This document shows positions 26,605 to 34,879 of a stretch of 64,000 bases of DNA, one piece after another. Every line of letters starts with the position of its first letter. Position 1 is the stretch's first letter. The notes under the pieces are model-generated. The model saw only the letters and a list, made by a program, of their open reading frames with translations, did no database searches and was not told the origin of the DNA. A program made the translations under genes and the position numbers. This stretch comes from Streptomyces tauricus (GTDB lineage Bacteria > Actinomycetota > Actinomycetes > Streptomycetales > Streptomycetaceae), in NCBI RefSeq assembly GCF_014650955.1, contig NZ_BMVY01000028.1:1-64000 (forward strand), in the 5' to 3' direction.

Positions 26605-28605
26605 CTATTCGTTTGCGCGTTCACTGTTCTCGGCATCGGTGTTTTGTATCATGCTGTTGGCGGATTGGAAGCCCCTGCCAGCCTCGCTGCCAGCCAGGGA
26701 TTCGTAATTTTTGGAGCCGGTGGCCGAAATTACGGATTTCTGAGTGGTCAGGATGCTAGAACTCTTGATATCACTCAAACCTTTTACGTTCTGGTAGACT
26801 TGTTCTTTCTCTTTTTGGTCATTGTCGAAGCCGTCCAGGATTCCGTTGAAGACCTCGTCTGCCGCGGTGCCGGCCAATCCGCCGAGTGCGATGCCGCCCG
26901 GGCCGGTGAACGGCGCCGTTGCGATGGCTGTCGCACTGCCGACGATGGACCCTCCCCATGTACTCGCATGTTCCTTCCACGCATTGTCACGTGCAGCTAC
27001 CTCGGTGTTGTCCATATTGGCTTGGAAGTACCGGCCTCTCCCGATGACACCTTGAAAGCGTCCGGTGTCGTAGGCGAGCATTTTGACAGTATCTTCGCTG
27101 CCTGGTGGGTAGGTGAAGGCACCGGGATGCTTTACCTGCCGCTCTGTCAATGCGGCTGCATACGCGTGCTGAGAGATGTTGAGGGTGTCGTATCCCTCTT
27201 TATTTCGGGCTAGTGCGTGCAGGAATCTTACTGCGTCGTGCTCCTGTACGCCGGCGGCGGTTTTTGGGTTCGCAGTTGGGTAAAGAAGGTGCCCGTTAGA
27301 TTTGTCGTCAGTTAGTGCTTGATGTAGATCCGGCATGTAGTCGGCCGAGATGTTGGCGAAGCTGTCCGACATGTACTCGTGATTACGGAGTAGGTCCTGG
27401 TCTTTTGATACTGATGTCACCAAGGATCGGAACAAGTCGGCCTGGGCTTTTGTGTGTTTTGCGGTTTCTGTTGTTGCTTGTTCGCCTGGGCGGTGGCCCG
27501 TCATTGCTGCTTCTAGTGCGTGGCCCAGGCTGTTGCGGCCTGTCACGCTTTCTTCGCCCGGCTTGCTGTCGTTCGGCCACTCGCGTGATTCGAATAGGTA
27601 CTTGAAGTTCGATTCCGGTTTGCCGGCCTCGTTTTTGTGCTTCGCTGTGAAGAACACCGTCGCCGCGGCCGGGCTGTTCGACAGGGCCTTCATGTAGCCC
27701 GTCAGGGGATCGTTGCCCTTGTCGTTGCCCACGTGGTTGAGCCTGCCCGTGGCTCCCCATGCAGGGCCGGGGCCGTTGAGGACCTGCTTGTCCTCCTTGA
27801 TCAGTGCTGTTCCGTAGTCTTCGAGGAACTTGTCGTCGTAGTCGCCGAAGCGCATGAGATTGCTCATGACGAGGAAGCCTTTGGGGCCACCGGAGCTGCC
27901 GTACGGGGGAGGGCCCGGTTCTGCGATCGGGTTGCCGCCGAGCGCGACCATGTCCTTCTTCCACCGCACCATCGCCGGCGCGTCGGAGTTGGTCGCCGCG
28001 GCCACGGTCAGGCTCAGGTTCCTCTGCACCTCGTCGAGGGCGTCTGAGCTCTTGAAGTCCGAGGGGCGGCCGTAACCGGGAGCGCTGCCGAGATTGCTGA
28101 TCCCGTACCAGAGCTGCAGCGTCTTCGCCGCTCCCAGGGCCCCTACGACCTTCTCGGCGAAAGGGTATTGGTCGTGGTTGAGAGCGAAGAGGGTGGTCAG
28201 TTCGTCGAGTTCCTCGGGAGTGAGGTCCTCGGGGTCCTTCTTCGCGAGGTTCGTGGCCCGTTTGGCATCCTTGGCCGCCGCGGCGTTGGCGGCCCGGGTC
28301 ACCCGCGCCTCGTTGATCTGCACCATGCCTTTGAAGCCGGGGAAGGGGCTGTTGTCCATGTTCATGGACAGGTGGTAACGCCTCTTCAGCATGGGCAGTT
28401 CGTCCCGGGCCCAGCTCGCCACGTGCAGAATGTCCTGCAGTTCCTCGGCGCCCAGACCGTAGTAGGCGAGTTCCGTCTTGTAGTAGGACGCTCGGGTCTG
28501 GAGTGTCTCCTGGTCCCGGCTCACGGAATCGATCGTGCTCTTGAGCGCGTCCGGGTCGATGCCCGAGAAGACGATCCCGCCGCTTGCGTTGTCATCCTTG
28601 TCCAT
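26605..28605 (-). CDS. Large candidate type VII substrate, second module
   Basis: 666-residue protein paralogous at its N-terminus to the 692-residue protein at 18430: FSGIDPDALKSTIDSVSRDQ, DELPMLKRRYHLS and FKGMVQINEARV are the same three blocks. Beyond ~130 the sequences are unlike, apart from a glycine-rich hydrophobic stretch near 575-610 (GPGGIALGGLAGTAADEV). No signal peptide. The C-terminal half is much poorer in GC than the N-terminal half (26701-26760 has 28 G/C of 60; 28201-28260 has 39 of 60), suggesting a mosaic gene. It follows the WxG gene at 28655 by 49 nt. Function unknown. Confidence 0.75.
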   Translation of the reverse strand: MDKDDNASGGIVFSGIDPDALKSTIDSVSRDQETLQTRASYYKTELAYYGLGAEELQDILHVASWARDELPMLKRRYHLSMNMDNSPFPGFKGMVQINEARVTRAANAAAAKDAKRATNLAKKDPEDLTPEELDELTTLFALNHDQYPFAEKVVGALGAAKTLQLWYGISNLGSAPGYGRPSDFKSSDALDEVQRNLSLTVAAATNSDAPAMVRWKKDMVALGGNPIAEPGPPPYGSSGGPKGFLVMSNLMRFGDYDDKFLEDYGTALIKEDKQVLNGPGPAWGATGRLNHVGNDKGNDPLTGYMKALSNSPAAATVFFTAKHKNEAGKPESNFKYLFESREWPNDSKPGEESVTGRNSLGHALEAAMTGHRPGEQATTETAKHTKAQADLFRSLVTSVSKDQDLLRNHEYMSDSFANISADYMPDLHQALTDDKSNGHLLYPTANPKTAAGVQEHDAVRFLHALARNKEGYDTLNISQHAYAAALTERQVKHPGAFTYPPGSEDTVKMLAYDTGRFQGVIGRGRYFQANMDNTEVAARDNAWKEHASTWGGSIVGSATAIATAPFTGPGGIALGGLAGTAADEVFNGILDGFDNDQKEKEQVYQNVKGLSDIKSSSILTTQKSVISATGSKNYESLAGSEAGRGFQSANSMIQNTDAENSERANE

Positions 28606-28654
28606 GCCCGCCGTCCCCGTTCGCAGCGCACCCGCTGCCGACCTTCAGCCGCTT

Positions 28655-28987
28655 TCAGTACATTCGCCTGTTGCGGTTCATAGCGCTGGCTTCCTCGGGC
28701 GTGACCTTCTCCGGCATACGGTCGATCTCGCGCTGCATGTCCGTAAGCACCTTGTCGATGCGTGCTCGTACGGTCCTCCGGTGGCCGACGACATCGCCGT
28801 GCCACTTGTCGGCCGTCTTGCCCACCCATGACTTCGTGGAGTTCGGGCCGCCCTTTCCGATGTCCCCCGCCCCCCTCTTCAGGGCGTTGACCAGGTCGGC
28901 CCGTTCCTTCTCAAGCTCTCGCCTCAGCCTCTGCAGTCGTTCCCGTTCCGGGTTGTCCTGCTTCGGTTTGGCTTCGTCGGCTGCCAT
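28655..28987 (-). CDS. WXG100-like small protein of the second module
   Basis: 110 residues, Lys/Arg/Glu-rich helices around WVG at residues 54-56 (TKSWVGKTADKWHGD), ending DRMPEKVTPEEAS. It is the paralogue of the 104-residue protein at 18054. It begins 15 nt after the secreted-protein gene stop and precedes the 666-residue gene, so it is cotranscribed with the lipoprotein and secreted-protein pair. Expected to be the export partner of that large protein. Confidence 0.75.
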   Translation of the reverse strand: MAADEAKPKQDNPERERLQRLRRELEKERADLVNALKRGAGDIGKGGPNSTKSWVGKTADKWHGDVVGHRRTVRARIDKVLTDMQREIDRMPEKVTPEEASAMNRNRRMY

Positions 28988-29002
28988 TTCGCTCCCCGTC
29001 AG

Positions 29003-30088
29003 TCAGCGGTTGACCGACTGGATCTCCTCCACCGTGATGTTCTGCGTGGCCTCGATCGTGCCGTCGGGCATGCCTATCGCGCCCGCCTGGCCCGTGCCCG
29101 TCCAGCTGATCTCCCAGGTGAGCGCGGCCTTGAGGGGGAGGGTTTCGCCGCCGGAGGAGCGGCGGTAGATGATGCCGCAGGGCGGTGTCTCCCCGGCCTT
29201 GCCCTTGGCGTAGGGCTCGCCGATCCTGCCGTCGACTATCGGGCAACCGCCGTCCGCGGGGATCGTCGTGGCGTCCGCCGTGCCCGGGCTCAGCGTCAGG
29301 GACTTCGGCTTCGCCGTCGTGGTCGCCTGGATGTTGAAGCCGGGGACGTTGATCGCCGCCGTCGCCTGGACCTCGTCGAACACGGCCTCGTCCAGCCACG
29401 CCCACGTCGGCAGGTTCACCTTGGTGATCGCCTCGGGGGCCAGCGTCACCTTGGTGCCGGGCAGTTCCATGTGCTGGTACGCCAGCGCCGCCAGCATCTC
29501 CGGAGTGATGGCCTGCTCGTACTGCGGCGGCGGGGCCTCACCGTTGTCGACCCAGAAGGGGAGGTCGCTGCACGCGGTGCGCTTGAGGTAGTCCGGCTCG
29601 TTCGGGTTCTCGACGCCGGCCCAGAACATCCCCTCGCCGTCCTTGTCGACGTTGTAGTCCTTGTAGCCGGGGGTGTCGGTCCAGCCGTAGTCGTCCTCGT
29701 AGTGGCGTTGCATCTCGCCGATGGCTGAGCCCGCGGTTCCTGTGATGGCGGGGTCGTTCTGCCACCTGTCGATGTCGCCGGACATCTTCTTCTTGAAGTC
29801 CTTGGCGCCCATGTAGGGGGCGTACCAGCAGGGCGGGGGCGTCCAGTTGACGTCGGCGGACGCTACGTTTCCGGCTCCACCGCTTTTGGTCACGGCGCCG
29901 GAGTATTGGACGCTGGCCGCCGCGTAGATGCCCTTGCCGTCGCCGCCGCCCTTCTGGTCGGTCTTGGTGTCTCCGCTATTGCTCGGCGTCTCCGTCGCGT
30001 GAGCCGGTGCTCCGAGGGTGAGCGCACCGAGGGTCAGCGCCAGGACAACTGTGCCGCTTCTGAGGGGCGTACGCCGTGATGTGTTCAC
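29003..30088 (-). CDS. Secreted protein of unknown function, copy 1
   Basis: 361 residues with a Sec signal peptide (RRTPLRSGTVVLALTLGAL, cleavage near APAHA). The mature part shows VNWTPPPCWYAPYMGA, LPTWAWLDEAVFDEV, PPCGIIYRRSSGG and a C-terminal IQSVNR, all shared with the protein at 41991 (VNWKPPPCWYEP, APTWVWLDKGTFQEV, PPCGISYRRATAG, IQSVNR). Four conserved Cys suggest disulfides. GTG 30088 overlaps the stop of the upstream lipoprotein gene as GTGA, implying coupled translation. No enzyme motif is evident. Confidence 0.8.
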   Translation of the reverse strand: MNTSRRTPLRSGTVVLALTLGALTLGAPAHATETPSNSGDTKTDQKGGGDGKGIYAAASVQYSGAVTKSGGAGNVASADVNWTPPPCWYAPYMGAKDFKKKMSGDIDRWQNDPAITGTAGSAIGEMQRHYEDDYGWTDTPGYKDYNVDKDGEGMFWAGVENPNEPDYLKRTACSDLPFWVDNGEAPPPQYEQAITPEMLAALAYQHMELPGTKVTLAPEAITKVNLPTWAWLDEAVFDEVQATAAINVPGFNIQATTTAKPKSLTLSPGTADATTIPADGGCPIVDGRIGEPYAKGKAGETPPCGIIYRRSSGGETLPLKAALTWEISWTGTGQAGAIGMPDGTIEATQNITVEEIQSVNR

Positions 30089-30753
30089 TGGCACTTCGCC
30101 GCCTTCGTCTCGACGAACACCTTGGATGCCTGCCACAGGCCGTCACCGGTGGGGAACTTGACCATGATGATCTTGAAGTAGTCGAAGCCGTCGATGCTGG
30201 GCTCGGTCTTCAGGACCTTCCCGGTCTTGACCTCTTTGCTGTAGAACTTGTTGGAATCCACGCAGAACGCGACTTCCACGGAGTTGCCGTTCGTGGTGGA
30301 CCGGGTCGTAGCCTGGTAATGACGCCGGGTGCCGGTGGCTGTCCAGTCACCGTCGACCCTCCTGTCGATCTGCGTCTTCGCGTAGGTCACGCCCTCACCG
30401 GTGGCGTACGTGGTGATGGCCGCGTCCTTCGTCGTGCGCTTGTCGATACCCCGGTAGATCGCGCGAACGTAGTTCGCGGCGTCATCCATAGCCGCCGCCT
30501 CGTTCTTAGCCTTCGGCTTCTCCCAGTCGAAGACCAGGTTCATGTCCTTGGGCAGGGACACGTCCACCCCGTCGGGGCTGTCCTCGGACGCCCCCGCCGG
30601 TTCCGCCGACTTCGTCGGCTTCTTCGAGCCCTGGTCGGCGCCCGCGATCTTGTCGTTGTCGCTGGACTTGTCGTCCCCACCGCCGCACGCCGTCAGCAGC
30701 AGGGCCGCGGTCGCGGCCAGCGCGGCAGCAACGGGCAAAGATCGGCGCTTCAC
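30085..30753 (-). CDS. Lipoprotein partner of the secreted protein, copy 1
   Basis: 222 residues. GTG 30753 begins a signal peptide (RSLPVAAALAATAALL) with lipobox LTAC, followed by a Ser/Asp/Lys linker and a compact domain of about 150 residues (VSLPKDMNLVFDW start; VAFCVDSNKFYSKEVKTGKV). It resembles the lipoprotein at 43040 (VTLPKDFQLTFEKW; LTYCTDESKAYSRNRKTGEV) and lies in the same order before a secreted-protein gene. It heads a five-gene operon: lipoprotein, secreted protein, WxG protein, large protein, membrane protein. Role unknown. Confidence 0.82.
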   Translation of the reverse strand: MKRRSLPVAAALAATAALLLTACGGGDDKSSDNDKIAGADQGSKKPTKSAEPAGASEDSPDGVDVSLPKDMNLVFDWEKPKAKNEAAAMDDAANYVRAIYRGIDKRTTKDAAITTYATGEGVTYAKTQIDRRVDGDWTATGTRRHYQATTRSTTNGNSVEVAFCVDSNKFYSKEVKTGKVLKTEPSIDGFDYFKIIMVKFPTGDGLWQASKVFVETKAAKCQ

Positions 30754-30816
30754 AGTGAACCCCCGTGAGATTTAGATGTATTCAAGAGCCACGACGGTAT
30801 CCGTGGGGCGAACGCT

Positions 30817-30830
30817 TTCGCTACCGCGAA
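30817..30830. promoter_or_regulatory. Conserved palindrome upstream of the lipoprotein operon
   Basis: TTCGCTACCGCGAA, 64-77 nt before the GTG at 30753, is kept as TTCGCTACAGCGAA in the decayed duplicate at 25293-25306, where the symmetry is better. It could be a repressor or activator site controlling the five-gene operon. No regulator is assigned. Confidence 0.4.
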
Positions 30831-30960
30831 CTTCCCTTCGCGGACGGGCGGACCCGGAGGAATCAGGGCAAGCCGATGGCGCAAGTGACCCGATCGTGTC
30901 TGAGTGCACAGCGGACCCGGACATGCCCCCGGATATGACCCACGCATGGCCCCGCCCATG

Positions 30961-31000
30961 CCTCGGGCCCCGGACGTCGACAGGCGTCCGGGGCCCGAGG
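30961..31000. terminator. Hairpin terminator, 16-bp perfect stem
   Basis: CCTCGGGCCCCGGACG (30961-30976) is exactly complementary to 30985-31000 with an 8-nt loop. It lies 18 nt beyond the stop of the minus-strand gene at 31019 and could end that transcript. Between it and 30760 is the copied lipoprotein promoter region and nothing else. Confidence 0.8.
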
Positions 31001-31018
31001 CGCCTCAGTTCCAACGCT

Positions 31019-31390
31019 CTACCACTCCACCGCGCCGCGCTCCGGCGTCCGGCAGCGTGGGCACCCGCACGGCGGATACGCCGACGTCTGCGGCAGTGGC
31101 GGCGGCAGCGGGCCCGCTCCTCCGCCGGTCCGGATCTCGACCCTGCTCCGTTCCCCGGTCACGGCGCCCCGCGCGTCGACCGTGTACACCCGCAGGGTGA
31201 GGCGCGCGCCCTGACGCGGGGGTCGCGTGAGTTCCAGTACGTCCGTCATCGGCGGGTACTGGTCCGCGCACTCCGGGCACGCGTAGACGTTGAAGCCGGG
31301 GCCCGTCGCCGCGTGTACCTCGTGGACCAGTACCGGCTGGGCCGTCACGCGGTGGCAGCGCGCGCACATCCGTACCGCGGGGCGCGTCAT
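31019..31390 (-). CDS. Small zinc-ribbon-like protein
   Basis: 123 residues with paired cysteines in three clusters: MCARCHRV near 9-12, YACPECADQYP near 43-46 and PPCGCPRCRTP near 113-119, which could bind one or two metal ions. The middle is a beta-rich stretch (ARLTLRVYTVDARG). Function unknown. Start ATG 31390 overlaps the stop of the upstream 63-residue gene (ATGA), so the two are translated together; both diverge from a GntR regulator. Confidence 0.7.
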   Translation of the reverse strand: MTRPAVRMCARCHRVTAQPVLVHEVHAATGPGFNVYACPECADQYPPMTDVLELTRPPRQGARLTLRVYTVDARGAVTGERSRVEIRTGGGAGPLPPPLPQTSAYPPCGCPRCRTPERGAVEW

Positions 31391-31578
31391 CGGGCGGCCA
31401 CCGGGACGCCGTGAATGCCGTGTTCCGCCGCGCGGCGGCCGCGGACAGAGCTGAAACGGGGCGGGGGGACCGGGATGAACCGGAGGGGTGGGAGTGACCC
31501 CAGCCGGTGACGGCCGCTCGGGCGCGGGGTGCACACGTTCAGCACCCAGGCGAGGAGGCGGAGAGTAAGGTCCAGCAC
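31387..31578 (-). CDS. Small conserved-type hypothetical protein beside a GntR gene
   Basis: 63 residues beginning with a hydrophobic helix (VLDLTLRLLAWVLNV) then an Arg/Pro-rich tail (RGRRAAEHGIHGVPVAAR end). GTG 31578 is chosen because AGGAG lies 7 nt before it; a TTG 18 nt upstream lacks a good site. I recall similar small proteins adjacent to short GntR regulators in Streptomyces, but cannot verify this. Its stop overlaps the start of the next gene. Confidence 0.5.
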   Translation of the reverse strand: MLDLTLRLLAWVLNVCTPRPSGRHRLGSLPPLRFIPVPPPRFSSVRGRRAAEHGIHGVPVAAR

Positions 31579-31741
31579 GTTGACGCTCCTAAGCAAGCGT
31601 TGGCCATGCCCCGGGACGGTTCGCGCCGTCGCCGGGGTGTTTCACGTGACAAGCACGCTACAGGGTGCACATGGGAGGTGTATAGCGGTTTGCAGTGCTC
31701 CAAGGAGTCATGCAGTTCCGTGCTGTCGTACGTTGTTCGAT

Positions 31742-32023
31742 ATGACACCAGAGTCAGGGCAGTCGCCGATCGACCCGACGAAGATTGCTTACGTCTATAT
31801 GCAGATGGCGGACCACATCGAGGCCCGCATCCGTTCCGGGGAACTGTCACCCGGGGCGCGCCTGCCGGGTGAGCGTGACCTGGCGGAGGAGTACGGGGTC
31901 GCGCATCTGACCGCCCGCCGGGCGACGCGCGAACTCCGCGAACGCGGACTAGTCGTCACCCTCCCCGCCAAGGGCACCTTCGTCGCGTACCCCGAGACGA
32001 CAGGCGACGGTCAGGAGGAGTAG
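31742..32023 (+). CDS. Short GntR family transcriptional regulator
   Basis: 93 residues, essentially only the winged helix-turn-helix (MADHIEARIRSGELSPGARL, PGERDLAEEYGVAHLTARRA, REL) with no effector domain, which is common for Streptomyces GntR-like regulators. ATG 31742 follows a divergent 163-nt promoter region shared with the minus-strand pair; a TCACGTGA palindrome at 31642-31649 lies in it. It probably controls itself and the divergent genes. Confidence 0.85.
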   Translation: MTPESGQSPIDPTKIAYVYMQMADHIEARIRSGELSPGARLPGERDLAEEYGVAHLTARRATRELRERGLVVTLPAKGTFVAYPETTGDGQEE

Positions 32024-32069
32024 GACCGCGGAGGAGTTCGCGTTCACCACACGCGGGCACAAAACAGGC

Positions 32070-33599
32070 ATGCCATGCTGCTTCGCCGCTCCGCACGCCC
32101 TCCTCCGAGTCCTCCACTCCGCCGCCCGTCGCGGTACGGCGCAGGTCCGTCCGCCGTACGACCCCGATCGCGACCCCGACGCCGTGTCGGCCGTCAATCT
32201 GGAACTGGTGACTCTCACCGAGGACCGGGCCGTCATCACCTGGCACACCGGTGTGGAGGGCAGCGACGACGGGCTCGGGCGGATGGTCCCCGCGTCGACC
32301 GAGGGCGAGGTCGTCTACGGCACCCACCCCGCCCACCTGAACCAGACCGCCTCCGAGGGTCGCCACACCGCCCACCACTATGTGGAGCTGACCGGCCTGG
32401 AGCCGGGGCAGACGTACTACTACCAGGCCCGTTCCCGAGGTTCGGCGGCCACACCCACCCCCCTGCACCTGGTGAGCGGCAACGCCGTCGGAACCTCTCT
32501 CCACGGGTTCGGCTCCCGCGGCGGCCCGTACTCCTTCACCACGCCCCAACCGCCGCCCGGACGCCACCTGTTGTCGATCGCCCTCTGCAACGACCTCCAC
32601 CTCGGCGAGACCACCGCCGGACTGGTGACGGGCATGCCGTTGATGCGGGGCATCTCCCAGCAGCTCGGCCTCGGCCCGTACCCGGAGATCATGGGGCGGG
32701 CGCTGGTGGAGGAGGCGCACCGGCGTGGAGCCGGTCATCTGCTGGCGGCCGGGGACATATCCGCCGGCGGGGCGCCGCGGGACCTGGCGGAGGCCAGACG
32801 CCTGCTCGACGGGTTCGGCACGTACGGGCAGGACTACTTCGTCGTACGCGGAAACCATGACCGGCGCGGCCGGCCCGGCCTGCACGGACCCGGCCTGCAC
32901 GAAGAGCGCGGGGACACCTTCCTGGACGCCTTCCCGGCCGGCGGTGGCCCGGGTGGTGGCGGCCCGGGTGGCGGGTCCGCGTACTTCGCGCGGGACCTCG
33001 GCGGGCTGCGGATCCTCGGGCTGGACACGTACGAGAAGAAGGGGAGCGGGGCCGGTTCAGGCGGGCTCTCCGACGAGCAACTCGCCTGGTTCCGGGCCGA
33101 TGTGCGGGCCCACAAGGACCAGCCCACCCTGGTCTTCGGCCACCACCCGCTGACCGTACGCAACTCGCCGTTCCCCGTGACGAGCGGCCAACGCCTCAAC
33201 CGCCGCCAGGCCCGCGCGATCCTCGGCACGTACGCCGCCGCCCCCGGCGTCTTCCTCCACCACGCGGGCCACACCCACCGCAACAAGCGCACGGTCCTCC
33301 CGCAGGCGCGGCACGTCACCTTGCAGGAGGTGGGCGCCGTGAAGGAGTACCCCGGCGGTTTCTGTCTGCTGCGGATCCACACGGGCGGCTACGCCCTCAA
33401 CTACTACAAGACCGGCAGCGGTCCGGCGCGGGAGTGGAGCGAACGCAGCAGGCGGGTGGCGGCGGGCCTGTGGCCGCAGTACGCCCTCGGCCGCTCGGTC
33501 CGCGACCGCAACAGCGTCGTCGTACGCGATCTTTCGGGCATCACGCCGGCCGAGGCGGGGCTCTCCGCCGTGCACGGCCGGGGGAGCGGTCGCCGCTGA
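32070..33599 (+). CDS. Calcineurin-like metallophosphoesterase with N-terminal fibronectin-like domain
   Basis: 509 residues. The N-terminal ~140 residues resemble the purple-acid-phosphatase N-domain (NLELVTLTEDRAVITW, GLEPGQTYYYQARS). The metal-binding motifs follow in order: NDLHLGE near 175, GDISAGG, GNHDRRG near 267, GHHPLT near 357 and GHTHRNK near 400, which is a complete set, so it should be active on phosphate esters; its substrate is unknown. No classical signal peptide is evident from ATG 32070, and the start may lie downstream. Confidence 0.85.
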   Translation: MPCCFAAPHALLRVLHSAARRGTAQVRPPYDPDRDPDAVSAVNLELVTLTEDRAVITWHTGVEGSDDGLGRMVPASTEGEVVYGTHPAHLNQTASEGRHTAHHYVELTGLEPGQTYYYQARSRGSAATPTPLHLVSGNAVGTSLHGFGSRGGPYSFTTPQPPPGRHLLSIALCNDLHLGETTAGLVTGMPLMRGISQQLGLGPYPEIMGRALVEEAHRRGAGHLLAAGDISAGGAPRDLAEARRLLDGFGTYGQDYFVVRGNHDRRGRPGLHGPGLHEERGDTFLDAFPAGGGPGGGGPGGGSAYFARDLGGLRILGLDTYEKKGSGAGSGGLSDEQLAWFRADVRAHKDQPTLVFGHHPLTVRNSPFPVTSGQRLNRRQARAILGTYAAAPGVFLHHAGHTHRNKRTVLPQARHVTLQEVGAVKEYPGGFCLLRIHTGGYALNYYKTGSGPAREWSERSRRVAAGLWPQYALGRSVRDRNSVVVRDLSGITPAEAGLSAVHGRGSGRR

Positions 33600-34126
33600 T
33601 ACCGACTTCCCCCCTTAGGGCAGTTCGCCGGCAGACGTGCCCCGTCGCCGCCACACCCCCGTCACCGACAGCCCCGTCACCGGCAGCCACCCGTGGCCGG
33701 AGATCTTCCCGCCGCCCCCACGCCCCCACGCCTCCCGTGAGCGTGTCGTGCAGGGATGGTGGACGCAGCGTGACCGGCACTCGACGGGTCGGCAGTGGGG
33801 GATTCGCTGGTGCACAGCAGCCATCCCGTGCGTGATTCCGTGTGCGGCAGCTTTTGTGGCGTGGAACCGGACGGCCCGCGTTGCGCGTGGATACCGTCGT
33901 GGTGGGTGGGGTTCGCGGGCGTGGTCGCGCCTTGAGGGGCTTATGTGCTGCTGATACGGTGCGGTGGCTTGACACTCGTTCCGGCCGTGGTTGTTCGGCA
34001 GCTTTGCGGCGGATGTGCGACCAGGTCGGGCGGTACGCCCGGTGAGGGCCCAGTGCCCGGAGTGCGTCAAGTGTGTCAAGTGTCCTGAATGACGAAAACT
34101 TTCTTGGGTGTACGGGGAGCGGTTGC
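33600..34126. other. Intergenic stretch before the Tad operon
   Basis: No convincing gene. A frame of 105 codons at 33637-33954 is Arg/Trp-rich with no ribosome-binding site. A 9-nt direct repeat GTCAAGTGT occurs twice in tandem at 34066-34074 and 34075-34083, just upstream of the first Tad gene, and a TTGACA-like hexamer lies near 33969. These could belong to the operon promoter. Confidence 0.5.
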
Positions 34127-34858
34127 GTGAAGATCCAAGAGCGTACGGGGGCGGGCAACAACCGTTCCTCCGCGCCGGTTCAGCCGACGATGGGGGAGCG
34201 TCTTCCCTCGCCGCCCCGCGAGCGCAAACCCGCACTGGCCGCGCTCGCGGTGCTGCTGATCCTCGTGGGTGCGCTCGGCGCGACCATGCTCGTACTGCGC
34301 GCCGGGGACCGCGTCGAGGTCGTGAAGGTGACCAGCGACGTCCAGGCCGGTGAGTCCGTCGCCGGCAAGGTCGCATCGGTGCTGGTGGCCGACGACGCCG
34401 GGGTCAACTACATCCCGTGGACCCAGGTCGACACCCTGAAGAAGCTCAAGGCCAAGTCCACGATCTACGCGGGCACCCTCGTCATCGGCGAGATGTTCGG
34501 CACCGAGGCGAGCGTCCCGGCCGGCAAGGCGATCGTCGGTCTCTCCCTCAAGGAGGGCCAGTACCCGCAGGGCATCGCGCCGGGCGACCTCGTGGCCGCC
34601 TACCAGGTCGGCAACAACGCCGGTAACAACGCTGGCGCGGACGACAAGACGGGGTCCGGAGCCACTGGTTCCACCGGCTCCGCCGACACCCCGATCGTCG
34701 ACGACGCCCGCGTCACCAAGGTGCCGAACGGCAGCGACAGCACCATCAGCAGCACCAACCAGCGCGTCACCGTGATCGTCGACGAGAGCGATGCCGCCGC
34801 GCTGACCCGCGCCGCCGCGGCGAACGCGGTCGCCCTCGTCAAGGTCCCCGGCAACTAG
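34127..34858 (+). CDS. SAF-domain protein, CpaB/RcpC-like Tad pilus component
   Basis: 243 residues with one membrane helix (about 35-54, ALAALAVLLILVGALGATML) followed by an SAF-like domain (VEVVKVTSDVQAGESVAG) and a linker. CpaB proteins sit at the outer side of the Tad machine. GTG 34127 is preceded by GGGGAGC. An Asn/Gly/Ala-rich stretch near 163-190 (AGNNAGADDKTGSGAT) is low complexity. It is the first gene of a run: CpaB-like, TadZ, TadA, TadB, TadC, Flp. Confidence 0.8.
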   Translation: MKIQERTGAGNNRSSAPVQPTMGERLPSPPRERKPALAALAVLLILVGALGATMLVLRAGDRVEVVKVTSDVQAGESVAGKVASVLVADDAGVNYIPWTQVDTLKKLKAKSTIYAGTLVIGEMFGTEASVPAGKAIVGLSLKEGQYPQGIAPGDLVAAYQVGNNAGNNAGADDKTGSGATGSTGSADTPIVDDARVTKVPNGSDSTISSTNQRVTVIVDESDAAALTRAAAANAVALVKVPGN

Positions 34859-34879
34859 CGGCGGAGAGTCACACACACC

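Noticed and set aside
33637..33954. 105-codon frame before the Tad operon
   Set aside because: No ribosome-binding site, Arg/Trp-rich composition, no motif.
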